Source: Lampris incognitus (taxonomy: Eukaryota > Chordata > Actinopteri > Lampriformes > Lampridae). From it: DNA of 64,000 bases. Each line of letters begins with the position of its first letter. The stretch's first letter is position 1. The translations under genes and the position numbers were made by a program. The notes beneath the pieces were generated by a model, which was given only the letters and a program-made list of their open reading frames with translations, ran no database searches and was not told where the DNA came from. Positions 1 through 12,300 of the stretch are shown here, one piece after another. The stretch covers positions 17,960,126 to 18,024,125 of the forward strand of contig NC_079224.1 in the NCBI RefSeq assembly GCF_029633865.1. Direction: 5' to 3'.

Positions 1-189
1 GCTGTAAACCGGCCCTGCGGTCCCGGGAGCCGCTGCCACTGTTTTGAAGAGAAAGCCCCGCAGCCTCTGGCCGGCGGTACAGGCTCCGGCACCCCCACCG
101 CGGGCCGCCGAGCCGGGCTAGCGTCGTTAGCGGGCAGGCTTTAAGGGAGGGGTCTCTGCAAATCATTAAAGTCAACGATGAAGCCGTAC

Positions 190-270
190 CTTCACTCTGT
201 TGATGCTTGCCTCAAAGCGGAGCTGCTGCACAACTTTCTTCATAGCCACCAGGTTGGAGTGACCCGACAT
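190..270 (-). CDS. gng5: G-protein gamma subunit 5, first coding exon (partial gene)
   Basis: The minus strand reads an ATG at 270 and 27 codons ending at a GT donor (189-188). The peptide contains AMKKVVQQLRFEAS and ends INRVK, which matches the N terminus of GNG5 and breaks at the same place as the mammalian first coding exon. GNG5 pairs with a G-beta subunit at the plasma membrane; the prenylated CaaX end lies in a later exon outside the window. Bases 1-189 are the GC-rich start of intron 1. GNG10 is the nearest relative but begins differently. The gene lies just downstream of ssx2ip on the same strand. Confidence 0.92.
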
Positions 271-480
271 TTTCGCCGTGCGGCTTTTTTTTGTTGTTTT
301 TTCTCGGAAACTCAACAGGGCGTGCTTGGCTACTTGTGTGGATGCGGAGACAAAGGCAATTTAGGCAAAAGATGATGACATCCGGATTCCGGTTCCTTTG
401 CGTTTGTGACTGCACCTTTTTTAATCCGCACTAGTGGGCAGCAAACTCGGGCGAAAGAGGAAGAAAAAGACAACGGTTCC
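271..480 (-). promoter_or_regulatory. gng5: gng5 5' leader and probable promoter
   Basis: This short stretch separates the gng5 ATG from the ssx2ip poly(A) signal at 492-497, so the gng5 leader and core promoter must lie largely here unless they overlap the ssx2ip 3' UTR. No TATA box is obvious. The exact transcription start cannot be read from sequence alone. Confidence 0.5.
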
Positions 481-491
481 ATAAAAACATC

Positions 492-497
492 TTTATT
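492..497 (-). terminator. ssx2ip: ssx2ip poly(A) signal (AATAAA)
   Basis: AATAAA on the minus strand lies about 480 bases past the ssx2ip stop codon. It gives a 3' UTR of roughly 490 bases (about 480-974) and ends the transcript only about 220 bases before the gng5 start codon. Confidence 0.6.
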
Positions 498-974
498 GCA
501 CTGTTGCAGGTTGTTGTTCATCTGATGTAACTTTTTTGAGCTTTCGTTGAAATAACATTAATACCGACACATACAGAGGAAGGACTGTGTAAACATTCAA
601 GTTGATTTTGGAAACTAAAAACTACTCAAACATCAAAGATCTTAAATAAACGTAAAAAAGGAGTGTTCTGACCTCCATTCTATTAAAATTAGCGTTTGGG
701 TGACTTAAATAACATAACATCCCCCAAATGATCCTTTGCCTACAAAGAAAAAAAAACACACAAAAAATTGGCATTGGTATACATTAAAGTGCACTCTTGC
801 ATATTAAGGATAATGAATGAGCCACATATGTCCATGTTTAATTGATATTGCAAAAATTACACACACACACACTGATCATCTGTGGCATCCTGAGGCAGTG
901 CTGATGGCATTCGATCATAGATTGTCATCCAAATTTGTAAAAGTGGAGTCTGCAAAAATGGCACGAGACCATCC

Positions 975-3900
975 TCAAGTGAGGCTGTTTTCATCTTCAC
1001 CCAGAGAAAAGATACTCAAGTCTCCACACTGGATTCTGTGCTTTGACTTGACCATAGTATCTCCCGCTTGGACAGCGCTAGATTCCTGCCAGCTCCCTCG
1101 CGTTGAGTGCCTGGAGTAACTGAAAAGAAGAATCAGGGTTTAACTGTGAGTGGGGTGGTTCAGGGTAGTTCAATGGCTAGAGCATTACACCAACATTGCC
1201 AGGCTCAACTCTCACTCATGGGAGGGAAAAAACAACAAAAAAGAACTTGCCCATCATACATATTGCCCTTAGACTTTAACCCCCCCCCTTCTCTTCATCA
1301 ACCCAGATGACGAAGAGAAAATAACGAGTGACTGCAAGTGTACCTACTGCCTGTGTACCTGCTGTCTGGCATGAGGTTGAGTGCACGGGAAAACTCTGCT
1401 GTGGATGGCACACCAGCACTGCGGGCAGCTTTAAGAGTGGAGAACGTAGTGTATGGTGATGATTTTGGCATGTGAGCTGAAGCAGAGGACACCCTCATCT
1501 CTGGCTCACTTCCTACAATGATAGAGAAAACAAATTATTGTTAAAAACGTTGACCTTTTCGTCAATGTCATAGCTGTACACGATACATGCTGTACTAGAT
1601 CACTTGTTTTTATTGATCTGAGGAGGTAAAGTTTGTTAATTTCTAAAAGCTGTTTATCAGAAAACAGTTTTTTTTAAAGCTGCCAAGAGGAGTTTTTCAT
1701 TGATTATTTGTCTTAAGATAAAAATTATTCCTCTATATGACCAACAATCAAATGACTGATCTGAAACCAGATGATTCCTGGCAAAATATGATTAAACTAT
1801 TTATGGCACACTGACAGGATGCATAGCCACAATTTACATAGTCAAAATGCAATTACCTTTAACAATTATTATAATCAAGATATATTACCTGATTACAGTG
1901 TATTTGGCAAACACCTTTTTTTCCTTTTTTTAAAAACACCACTACATCAATCCCTCATCTCTTTAAAATCAAATGAACAAGCTATCAAAGGGTGAACATA
2001 GATCTGTGACAATGAAGTCATTCTTCTGTGAAATACTATTGCTTTTGTACACAAGGGTATGCAAAGCCAACAAAACTCCTCATGGCAGCTTGAAGGTAAT
2101 GTTCATTAATGTTTCAGCATGTACATGGTGAAAAGAATCAAGACCAAGGTGGACCCCACAAGGTTAGTTATTAAAACTGAAGACAGCCTGTCTATTTGAA
2201 TATGGGAAAACTATTTAAAAGAGGTAGTAAACCTTAAATTAAATTTGAGCTGAAAATATGTTGGTTTTCCCTAGGGTGACAGAACTGACTGCCCTGGTGG
2301 TAAATTCAACTTACGAGACCTCATCACATGGAGGCTTTGAGGGAGAAAATGTGTGTTTTCTCTTTCTTCCATTAAAATCAAATTCACCGGTCTGCTTACG
2401 TCATATATTATTAGCACTGAAGACATGCACACCTCATATTGGGTAGCCGACACATATGGGTTCTAGCATGTCTGACCAATAGAATATGAGCCGAGTAGTA
2501 AGGGGACACACTGGTGTTGGCCAAGAAAACTCTCTGGATAGACTTGTGAGAAGCTGGGACAAGCTGTTCTACTACATCACTACCCTCTTGATTTCCCCTA
2601 CCTTTTTCAAAATATGATTGGGTGGAGATAGGCTAAAAATAAGTATTACGGGCTGAATCCAATAACTTCAAACACAATGATTTTTGATGAACACAATGAA
2701 AATGTTTTTAACCGTATAATGGAAAGAGATGTAAATATGTTGTATAGTTATGTCAGGGAAGAAGAGTTTATTGGGGTATTGTGGAGGGGAGCACTTTTAT
2801 TGTGATTGAGGGGAAAAGGGAGGGTGATGTTAGATTTTGGTTAAATGGTGTGTGTGGGGTAAGACTGGGGATGGTATATATATATTTTCTGTTTGATTTC
2901 CTTGATTTGGTGGAGGGGTCTGTAGGCTGGAAGCCATGCCACAGCCTATTGACAAGACAGTACAACAGTGCAGTACAGGTTCCCTCATTATTTTTTGTCT
3001 TGTCTATATGTGTGTTAATATTTTATTACTTTGATTTGGTGGGGGGCCTGTGGGATGGAAGCCATGCAAAAGCCTGGAGGTTACTGCACTATTGATTTAC
3101 CCATGTGAAAGTTTGCATCAGAATTCATCACTCTATTGGACAATTTCAACCTCACCCAGCACGTCACTTTCCCCACCCATGTCAAAGGCCATATCCTTGA
3201 CCTGGTCTGCTCTGTCAATCTACCGGTACACAACATCCATTCATCCCCATTTCCTCAGTCAGACCATAATCTCATTCAGTTCACTATTCCATCCCCAACG
3301 CCTCGGCCACACCTCCTCAGAGAAATAACATTCCGCAATACTAAATCTATTGACCCCCTCCAACTCTCTGATCTGCTCTCCTCTGCTCTCCCCCTGGAAC
3401 CAGCCTCTACCTCACCTGATGATCTCACCAATCACCTCAACGCCACTCTTGTCTACCTCCCTCAACACACTGGCCCCTCTCAAAACAAAAACAGTCTCCT
3501 TCAACACGTCTGCACCCTGGTTCACACCTGAGCTCCGCACAATGAAACAGACTGCCTGCCATCTGGAACAACTCATCAAGAAAACATCTCTTACTGTACA
3601 TCAAGAAGCCCACAACCTCCACCTCTCTGCCTACAAAGATGCCCTCACCGCCGCCAAGTCTACCTATTTTTCCACCATCATTAATGATTCCAACCGTAAC
3701 CCCCGCACCCTCTTCTCCACTGTAAACAACCTCCTCAAGCCCCGTACCGATGCCCTCTCCAACTCTACCACTGAACAATGCAACCCATTTCTCCAATTTT
3801 TGGCAGACAGAATCGCCGCTATCAACAAATCACTGTCCCCTGCACCTGAGTCGGCAGCACCTGCTCCGGCCCCTCTTCTCCCCATTCCTCTTGACCTCCC

Positions 3901-6900
3901 TACCCCTCCCCCTGATCACCACCTCTCCCGGTTTGTTCCAGTTGCCCCTACCACTATCTCTTAACTCATCAGCTCATCAAAATCCCCAAACTGCTCCCTT
4001 GATCCCCTCCCCCCTACTGAAGAAATGCCTCCCTGCCCTATGCTCATACCTCACCAACCTTTTCAATTCCTCACTGTCCCATGGAGTTGTCCTCTCTGCC
4101 TACAAAACTGCAGCTGTCACCCCAATTCTCAAGAAACCGGGTCTTGATCCATCCTGCCTCAACCACTACCAGCCAATTTCCAATCTCCCCTTCCTCTTTA
4201 AAACCCTGGAACGCATTGTCACCATACAACTCCAAACCTACTTACACTCCAACAACCTACTTGAACCCCTCCAGTCCGGTGTTCGCCCACTCCACAGCAC
4301 TGAAACTGCACTCCTTAAAGTACTTAATGACCTCCTCACCTCTGCTGATACTGGAGCCCTTAACATTCTCATCAACCTGAGTGCAGCCTTCGATACTGTG
4401 AGCCACAACATCCTGCTCACCAGATTGAAAGATGTCGGTATTGAAGGCACCGTACTCAGCTGGCTCCAGTCCTACCGCTCCAACAGGTCACACTTCACAA
4501 CCACTCCTCTGTTCCATCCACAGTCACAGACGGTGTTCCCCAAGGTTCTGTACTCGGCCCACTCCTTTTCATCATCTACATCCTCCCTCTTGGTCAGATT
4601 CTCCGCCATTTCAACTTGGACTTCTACTGTTATGCTGATGACACCCAGATATACCTCAGCACCAAATCCCCTCACAATCCACCTCTCTCTCACATCGACT
4701 CTTGTCTGTCTGCAATTAAAGCCTGGATGCAGCAAAACCTTCTCAAACTCAACAGTGACAAAACCGAACTCCTCTTCATTGGCTCAAAGTCCACTCTCAG
4801 CCAAATCAACAACCTTGCACTCACCATCGATGGCACTACTGTCTCCCCTTCACCCCAGGCACGCAACCTTGGTGTGATCCTTGAGCCCACCCTCTCCCTT
4901 GAGCCACATATCTGCCAAATGGTCAAATCCTCCTTCTACCACCTTTGCAACATTGCAAAAATAAGATCCTCTCTCACACGCCCTGCTACTGAGATACTGA
5001 TCCATGCCTTCATCTCCTCCCGCCTTGAGAGACTCCAATTGGTCCAGAACGCATCCGCCCGACTTTTAACTTTCACCCAATCCTGGCACCACATCACCCC
5101 AGTCCTAAAAGAACTCCACTGGCTACCCATCTCCAACTAGGTCAATTACAAAATCCTGGTTCTTACTCATAAAGCCCTTCACAAACTGGCTCCCCCGTAC
5201 CTCACCGATCTCCTCTCCCCCTACCAACCCTCTCGGTCCTTCAGATCCACCTCAGCCTCCCTTCTCTCTACCCCCAGGTCCAACCTCCGTGGCTTTGGTG
5301 ACCGAGCCTTCTCCAGAGCAGCTCCCAAGCTCTGGAACTCACTTCCCCAAATCATCAGAGACTCCGAATCCCTCCCACTCTTCCAATCCCGTCTCAAGAC
5401 ACACCTTTTCTCCACTGCCTTCTCATGCCCCCCGTCCGCTCAGCCACCCCTGGTCTGGGGCAGGCTGGGGACTGAGCACTCGACCTGCCCCCTCCCTCAA
5501 CTCCCTCCCCAAGCACATCGGACACTACTGCGGGCTACCCACATTCAGGTCATTGGTCGGGACTCACCTCTTCAGACTTCATCTGTGATTTATGTGATTT
5601 ATGATGTTTGTTTTTCTTTCCCTTTTGTATCTGGCTAAGTCGGAGAGTACTGCTGGCGTCGTGTGTGGCTGCCGCTTCTCCCTCTCGTAGCCCCCCTTCC
5701 CATCCACCCCTGTATGTCTGTGTTATGTTTATCTGTTGTCTTGTTTCACCCTGTTTATTGTAAAGCGACTTTGAGTATTAGAAAAGCGCTACATAAGATT
5801 GATTTATTATTATTATTATTATTATTATACCGTCTTGTTGATCTGTGGTTTTTGAATTGGATTTCTTTTGATTTGATGGGGGGCTTGTAGGCTATAAGCC
5901 ATGCCTACAGGTTACCTCACTATTTTTCTGTCTTGCCTATCTGTGTTTTAAATTTTAGTTGAATGTCTTGTATCTTGTGTTTTCTTCTTGTTCTATTGAT
6001 TAAGTATATATCTGTGTAAATAGTTAAAAAAAGAAAGATGTGTGTAATGCATGTTTTTTCATTAAAAAAACCCCACTTCAAACATTTTTTTATAATAGCC
6101 TAAGGATGGACACACTGCTTTACATGCAAAATTCAGAGTGGGAATCATGACTTACTGATTGATAAGGCACTTTGGGAGTCAGACAAGGAATGTCTCTTGC
6201 GGTCCACAAAGGGAGACTTATCCAAGAACTGATTCTTGAGCCAGGCAGCCCGGTCCTCCTCAAAGGCAGCCTTCTGTGAAACACAAAAGAAATGACCGTA
6301 ATGTAGCTACGGCATTTAAACAAGGTCTTAGCTCCTGAGGTTGCTCTCAACATTCACCATACAGACAACAAAATCACTGTAACACAATATCACACTAAAG
6401 TACCTCACGACACAGACGGATAGCTGCTTCCGTGAAGTTCTTCCTTTCCCACTCAAAGTTTCTCTTCTGTTCCCCAAAGAGCCTCCACTCCTCCTTCAGT
6501 CGCTCTTTCTCTTCCAGCATGTAGCAGTCATTGAGAAGAGCTGCTGTCTCATCATCAAAGGAAAAGTTGAAATGCTGCTATTCAGGTAGACAGACGCACA
6601 CACTGCCATCATCACTTATGAAAGAACAACAGGTGATGTTGAAAAACAAATGACTCATTTGCTACAACTGCAATGACATTTGTATGCAGATATGATAGTG
6701 TAGCCCTGTGTATATAAGTATTCTGCATATAATGACCAGATTTTTGTTTGCACTATATGAAGGTAATGACTCCCTCTCTGATATAGTCAACTAGCACTTT
6801 CTGGTCCTTGTATGTATACGACTACTTGTTGCAGGCTTCACTGTGAACCCTATTTGCATATAAACTTGTCCTTATAAAATTTAAATTCATATGCTTTGCA

Positions 6901-9900
6901 TTAAAAAAGGTAATCATATTATATAAAGACAGCACATTTGAGTACAACTACTCAACTAGAAATCTTACAAGTCTTGTTTTACAGTTGTTAGCATTACAAC
7001 CATATCTCAAACTATGATATACAAGGTATGACATTAAAAGTCTTACACTTGATCTTGTTAAGTTCTACATTTTATTAAGGTTGTGAATATAGATTGTAGC
7101 AAAAGCCGAATGTTAAAATTGGACATTGCAAAGCAGCACAGCAGGCCAACAACAAGACAATAGGAGTCTGTGTGTGGGGGGGAGGCTGCTCTTGCAGGGG
7201 CAGACAATCAACTATGCATGCACTGACCTGGAGGAGCTCCTGCTGGGTGTGAATGAAGTCTTTGCACTGCTGAACTTCAAGCTTCATCCTCTCCATTTCC
7301 TCCTCATGGAGCTCCCTAGGCACCACTTCTTCAGCCGACTGTTGTTGGGTCTGCACTAGAGACGCTTGAGAAATTAAAACATATACATATATATAGTATA
7401 TATAGCTCATAAACAGTCTATTGCTGGCCTTAATGCACAATTCAGATTTTCTTTGTTTCATTGTTCACATCCATTTTTGAAAGTGACCCACATCTGAGGT
7501 CAGTGCCAAGAGACATCCATCCTAAAACAATTGGCATGTGCAAATGAACAGGAATTGATGTTTTATGATCATACTCAGCTTTTTCCACCAGCAATATGTG
7601 CTCTCGTGCTTAGGTAGAATAGAGGCATCTCCCTTCTAAAATCAGTGACTTAGCTAGTTTTCCACCAACTTCCATCCATGTCACTTTTTACACCTACTAA
7701 CTTCTGACATAGCCCCATCCTCATCCTTGAAAGATACGGAATCACCACTGGTTTATGCTTAGCGGTTAACCAGTGGCGATTCCGTATGTGGCGGGAGTGT
7801 CGGAACAGTAGAGACGCGTATTTTCCAAACACTGCGTCTCAGTTGCTTTCAAATCCCAATACAAGCTGCACCAGAAATTGGTCCACCCCAAGGATCGGGT
7901 GCCCTGGCAAAAAGAGCAATATAGTGTACGCTGTTAAGTGCCAGGAGGATTGCCGTGATTTGTATATTGGGGAAACCGAACAGACTGGCGAAGTGGATGG
8001 CACAACACAGAAGAGCGAATGCGTCAGGCCAGAACTCCACACACAGTCTATACCCATCTACAGGCCAGTGGCCACTCTTTCAAAGATGAGGATGTGCACA
8101 TCCTTGATAGAGAGAAACGCCATTTTGAACAGGAGTCAAAAAGGCCATCTATGTGAAGAGGGAAGGACCATCCCTAAACCGAGGGGGTGGGGTAGGGAGG
8201 CTAACAGTACATCTGTCTCCATCTTACAATACTGTAATTGCAACCATTCCCCAATTCTCTGAATGGTACACATTGCCATTGTAGCTCTAGTTAATGGTCA
8301 TGGCAATTTGCATATGAAACCCATCGTTGGTTGCGGTCATTATGCAACGGTATTGTTCATATGGGTGGGATACCTGCAGTCAGTTGAGACTAATGAAGTC
8401 ACTTAGATGAGTGATGAAATGTTTCTCCCAATAAACGTTGTGTCCAGATCAACTGATTCAACTTTCTGGGATTTCCTTACCTGGATTATTGAGCATGCAT
8501 CAAGACATTCTGACATAACCATGATCCCACTAGTACACCATGTGTCACAGGCATTTCCCTAATCTCATTGGACCACAGTTATCACTGTGGCAATAGTGAT
8601 TAGTCAGTGAAGGAAAATTAATTGTACCAATACAATCCTGAAGGTCTGTGCCATGGAGAGTGACCAAGAAAAAAAATACACAGAAGTCTAACTTCACTTG
8701 GCCCAAATCAAATTTTTTTTGTGTCCACACATCAATCCATCCATTTTCCGAACCACTTATCCTGCTCTCAGGGATGCGGCAGGTGGGGAAACATCCTGGA
8801 CAGGCTGCGTGGCCATCACAGGGCATACACACACACACACACCCACACACACACACACATTCATACCTAGGGACAATTTAGTACGGCTGATTCACCTGAC
8901 CTACATGTCTTTGGACTGTGGGAGGAAACCGGAGCCCCCGGAGGAAACCCACACAGACATGGGGAGAACATGCAAATCCCACACAGGACGACCCGGGACA
9001 ACCCCCAAGGATGGACTACCCCGGGGCTCGAACCCAGGACCTTCTTACTGTGAGGCGACCGCGCTAACCACTGCACCACCGTGTCCACACATGAATAAAA
9101 AAAAAAAAATTGAGGAAAAGTAAGAATTTGGAGCTCAAAAGTCTCTCCTGGTAGTAAACGCTGGCTCAAACAGAAGCTATATTGTGCTCTCAATTTAATA
9201 AATTCACTGTCAGTCGCTTATATTACAAGAACATTGATAAGAGCATAAATTGGTTGTCAAGGATTATAAATTGCCTCATCAATGATTGCTTTATTTTTTA
9301 AAATGCAGTCCAATTAAGTTTTTTTTTTTTTTTTTTTTAAGAGAATAGTAGAGCTTGTGACAGTGTTGCTATACCTTGGCTGTCTAATTTCTCCATGTGG
9401 CTCTTCAGTCTCCTCCATTGCTGGCGGATGCTGTTAGTGAGCTGCTCCCTGGCATGCTCACAGGACTGGTCCAGGATCCTGGTACACTCACCTTTCTCCT
9501 CTTCCCCATCTGAGCCAGCCTGACCACAGCAGGAAGGGAGTAAAGGAAGACTTTTCACATTCATGTCAATGAGACAGTCTTGTTAAATGCCACGTGTGTA
9601 TGCAGGATGCGAAGGCCATAAGCCTGATTAAACTTGGTCAAGTTTAAATTACCCATTAACTTAACACAGGACTCTAGGTTTCTTATGGTTTAAGTCATTT
9701 TGCAATAAGGAACCATGATTCACACTTGTTTATTGTTTAGTGTCAGGGCTGTGAGTGTAAAACATATCACTTTTTTTACATCAACATAATGTTTGTAATC
9801 TAATGTTATGACCATTTTACATCAAAGAACAGGCTGAACAGTAATAGTCTCCAAAATGTCCAGAGGACAAAGCCAGCTAGAGCTTGGAAACCCATCAGCA

Positions 9901-12300
9901 TTAACAAGCCTACTGTCTGGGGTTCTGCTACATTTGCACTTTGACTGAAACAACAGCCAGAGAAAACTGGTGGATGAAACTGTGCAGTTTTTCAACAGTC
10001 TCCAACAGTCCCAGCTCCCTATGAATTTAACTCATCCTGCTCTTACCGTCATTTCCTTTTCACATTACCAAGCAAGTATGGCACAGAGGTCAACAAACTA
10101 CAGTAGCATAAACTAAAGCAGTCCAGTTAACTTTTATTTATAATACAGTGATCAGATATAAAGAAAATAAAAACCTGCTCAAGGCTGTCAACTAGGGTTC
10201 CTCTGGAGCAGGGCTGGTGTGGACTCAAAATAGATATCATCTCCCTCTTCATCTGCTGGAGGACTTTCTTCAGTTCAGCATTCTCCAGCAACAGGGACCT
10301 CTGACGTGACTCGTAGTCATTAAGGAGGGACTTGTACATCTCGCCCTCATGACTTTCAAAAACACAGAGCGCATGAACATTGTGCATTCTGGGATGCTAG
10401 CAAGATAACAGTTGCACAAACATCAGATTTCATGCTTTTTTCCAGGCAATTTACCTGGCTCCCAATCTTGCTGTCCTCCATTGGCTTCTTTTGCCATCAG
10501 AACGTCCCAGATAGTTCAGAACTTCAATAGCTAGACGGGAATCAAAGGAAGAGCGAAATGACAACACATCATGTCACACCACATGACAAATTACATTGAG
10601 GATACAGAAGTGAATGCAATGCATTTTTTACAGCTATAAGGGGAGTATATACATATCACTGCTGATATCCCTATTTCCTAAATTTTCAATCCAATTTCTT
10701 CTCAATCTTACTCATTTACTCAGCTTTTTAATAAACCAGTTAGATGATTTTATTGTTGTGCTATGTTTAATGTGACCCATGGGAGTAACCCTGCAAGTCA
10801 AATTTCTTTTAGGTGTTAGCCTATTTGGACTCAAAAGCAAATTTTGATTGGTAAGCATGTTTACCTAGTTTCTTGTCTTTTTTGTCAACCAGCAGCTGGC
10901 TTAGGCGCTCTTTGAGCTTTGTGCACTCCCTTTCTTTCCTTTTGGCATCGTGGTTGTACTGAGAGGCACGGCTGGAGATGATACTTTGGAGTTTATGTAC
11001 CTATTCAGGATGGTCAAACAAAGTTGGTCAAATGCAGGTGCGTCTGTGTTCATGCGCAGACACATATACACACACACAAAGAAATTGTAATAACTTGTGT
11101 TCACCAGTTGAAATGACTTTTTACCTCTTCCTTTTCTGTTTTTAGACAACTCTGCAAAGTCTTAATTTTGAGTTGTAGCTGCCTTTCTGTCTCGTACAGA
11201 CCTGATTTCTCCCTCTTGAACAATTCCAACTGATCCTGGGACAAAAACACAAAATCCTATTATCACAGCAGAGCATACAAACAGGACCTGCTGTATTTAT
11301 GCATTCATCTTGGACAAGATGTGTGCATAAACCATATATTATCTAAGAAACTAATTTCAAGTTAATTCCCTGACACCCAAGGATGCATTCTAGAAGAAAT
11401 ATGCTGCAATGGGACAAGATACGTAAAGCACACTGGTGCAGAAATATTAGCAGGTTAGCATAAAGGCCGAGACAGACATCCTGTCTGGCATACCTTCAGT
11501 CTGGAGTTGCTGATCTGCAGGTGTTCCAAGGTGCTGGAGCTCTTTAGCTGCTCTTTCTCTAGCTGCTCTAGGTAGCGCTGACTGCGTCGGTGCTCCTGCA
11601 GCAGCAGGTACATGGCATTCAGAGCTGGCACCGTGCTTAGGCTGGCTCCCTCTGCTGAGCTGGCCTTAATACATGTGGAGGAGAGACCCAGGGAAGCAAT
11701 CTCCTAGGAAGAGAATATGCACTTGTGATGTTAGCAGATCATTTCTGAATGATTAGATACCCACACTGGGCATTTAGAGATGCATAGATATAGATTCATA
11801 ATCAAATCTATCTTACTGTATGTAAAAGGAGACTACACTGCAATTGCATGCATCTATAAACATGTTAACCTAAGACAGACTTACCTTATCAATGTATGAA
11901 ATACACTGTGGAATGTTGTCCTCTGTACAGAAGGCACTCAAGACAATGAATGAACTTTTAGAGAGAGGTGAAGAGGGGTACATCAGCCCAAAGGTGTTCT
12001 GCCTGGAGGGAGACTCTGTCACTTGTGAAATGCTGGAGATCTCATGGTTTCCTGAGAGAGAACGACCGAACGGGAGAGCGAGAGAGAGACAAGAGAGAGA
12101 AACTGTGTTACAACTGCCTTTTCTATGCTGAGAAGCTTGAATCAGGTTACAGCTCTAAAATGAGAACACAAATATAGGCCATCTTTAGCAGGTCCCCAAA
12201 AGTTTTGGCCCATGGGCCTTTCTATTCTTGAACCACTGAACATGTATAGCCAATTACCCAAAGATGTCTCTGTAGGTGTGGCTATCCTCCAGTCTCCCAT
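975..12300 (-). CDS. ssx2ip: SSX2IP / ADIP, afadin- and alpha-actinin-binding protein
   Basis: Coiled-coil protein of centriolar satellites and adherens junctions. Thirteen coding exons can be read on the minus strand: 12258-12300, 11885-12051, 11494-11703, 11125-11235, 10865-11000, 10455-10530, 10175-10352, 9375-9519, 7228-7355 (or to 7364), 6404-6577, 6156-6273, 1359-1512 and 975-1119. Phases close to 594 aa (human about 614). It starts MGDW like the human protein, followed by [17 protein letters not shown], the block [34 protein letters not shown], and [17 protein letters not shown]. All are diagnostic of SSX2IP. The 4.6-kb intron between the last large exons holds an L2 LINE. The acceptor of the 7228 exon has two in-frame choices 9 bases apart. 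Confidence 0.95.
1150..1230 (+). repeat. Possible degraded tRNA-like SINE head in an ssx2ip intron
   Basis: The stretch contains a TAGTTCAATGGCTAGAGC-like box A followed by a short loop-like segment, resembling a decayed tRNA-derived SINE head. It has no intact box B, so the call is weak. Confidence 0.25.
2890..3095 (+). repeat. Imperfect tandem repeat flanking the L2 LINE (left part)
   Basis: The phrase TTGATTTGGTGG plus a G-run, then GGAAGCCATGC, occurs near 2902 and again near 3031. The same phrase returns on the other side of the LINE near 5866-5935, followed by the same TCTTGCCTATCTGTGTT-type sequence. This suggests an older unit of about 130 bases present in tandem before the LINE inserted. 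Confidence 0.6.
3110..5829 (+). mobile_element. L2/Maui-clade LINE, 5'-truncated and decayed, with RT domain
   Basis: Non-LTR retrotransposon lying antisense to ssx2ip in its longest intron. The left end preserves the last part of an endonuclease domain (SDHNLIQF). The reverse transcriptase follows with [20 protein letters not shown], a changed DLSAAFD-like box ([12 protein letters not shown]), and an intact YADD box (CYADDTQIY near 4628). The C-terminal domain includes [10 protein letters not shown] and ends in [13 protein letters not shown]. Reading frames shift several times (for example 4500-4620) and an in-frame stop occurs near 5138, so it is dead. The tail has AAAGCGACTTTGAGTATT and an (ATT)n run typical of L2. 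Confidence 0.92.
5866..5950 (+). repeat. Right-hand copy of the tandem repeat flanking the L2
   Basis: It is homologous to 2900-2960 and 3031-3090, with TTTGATTTGATGG, a G-run and AAGCCATGCC. It marks the far side of the L2 insertion. Confidence 0.55.
7733..8500 (+). mobile_element. Penelope-like retroelement fragment with GIY-YIG endonuclease remnant
   Basis: Frame +1 from 7786 encodes NIVYAVKC, a [11 protein letters not shown] block, and later [12 protein letters not shown] and frameshifted sequence. This is the GIY-YIG endonuclease end of a Penelope-like element, close to the copy at 58.2-59.6 kb. The reading frame is broken after the GIY-YIG core. The right end (about 8430-8500) has a tail like that of the 58-kb copy: GATTCAACT, then TGG, then ACCTGGAT. 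A 20-base imperfect hairpin (7734-7786) marks the left end. It lies in an ssx2ip intron. Confidence 0.8.
8735..9090 (-). mobile_element. tRNA-headed SINE (family B), full-length-like, with internal CA run
   Basis: Read on the minus strand, the head near 9087 has GTGCAGTGGTTAGCGCGG (box A) and GGGTTCGAGCCCC (box B). The body contains the CCTCCCACAGTCCAAAGACA block, and the 3' end is GCAGGATAAG followed by (GGAT)n. Relatives lie at 33148-33352 and 59826-60205. A (CA)n run at about 8826-8860 sits inside it. Confidence 0.8.
9585..10130. other. ssx2ip intronic stretch without recognised feature
   Basis: I see no coding exon, RNA gene or clear repeat here; the DNA is plain AT-rich intron. Confidence 0.5.

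Noticed and set aside
8698-9193. Reading frames of 108-141 codons
   Set aside because: Located in the family B SINE and repeated in the 59.8-kb copy.
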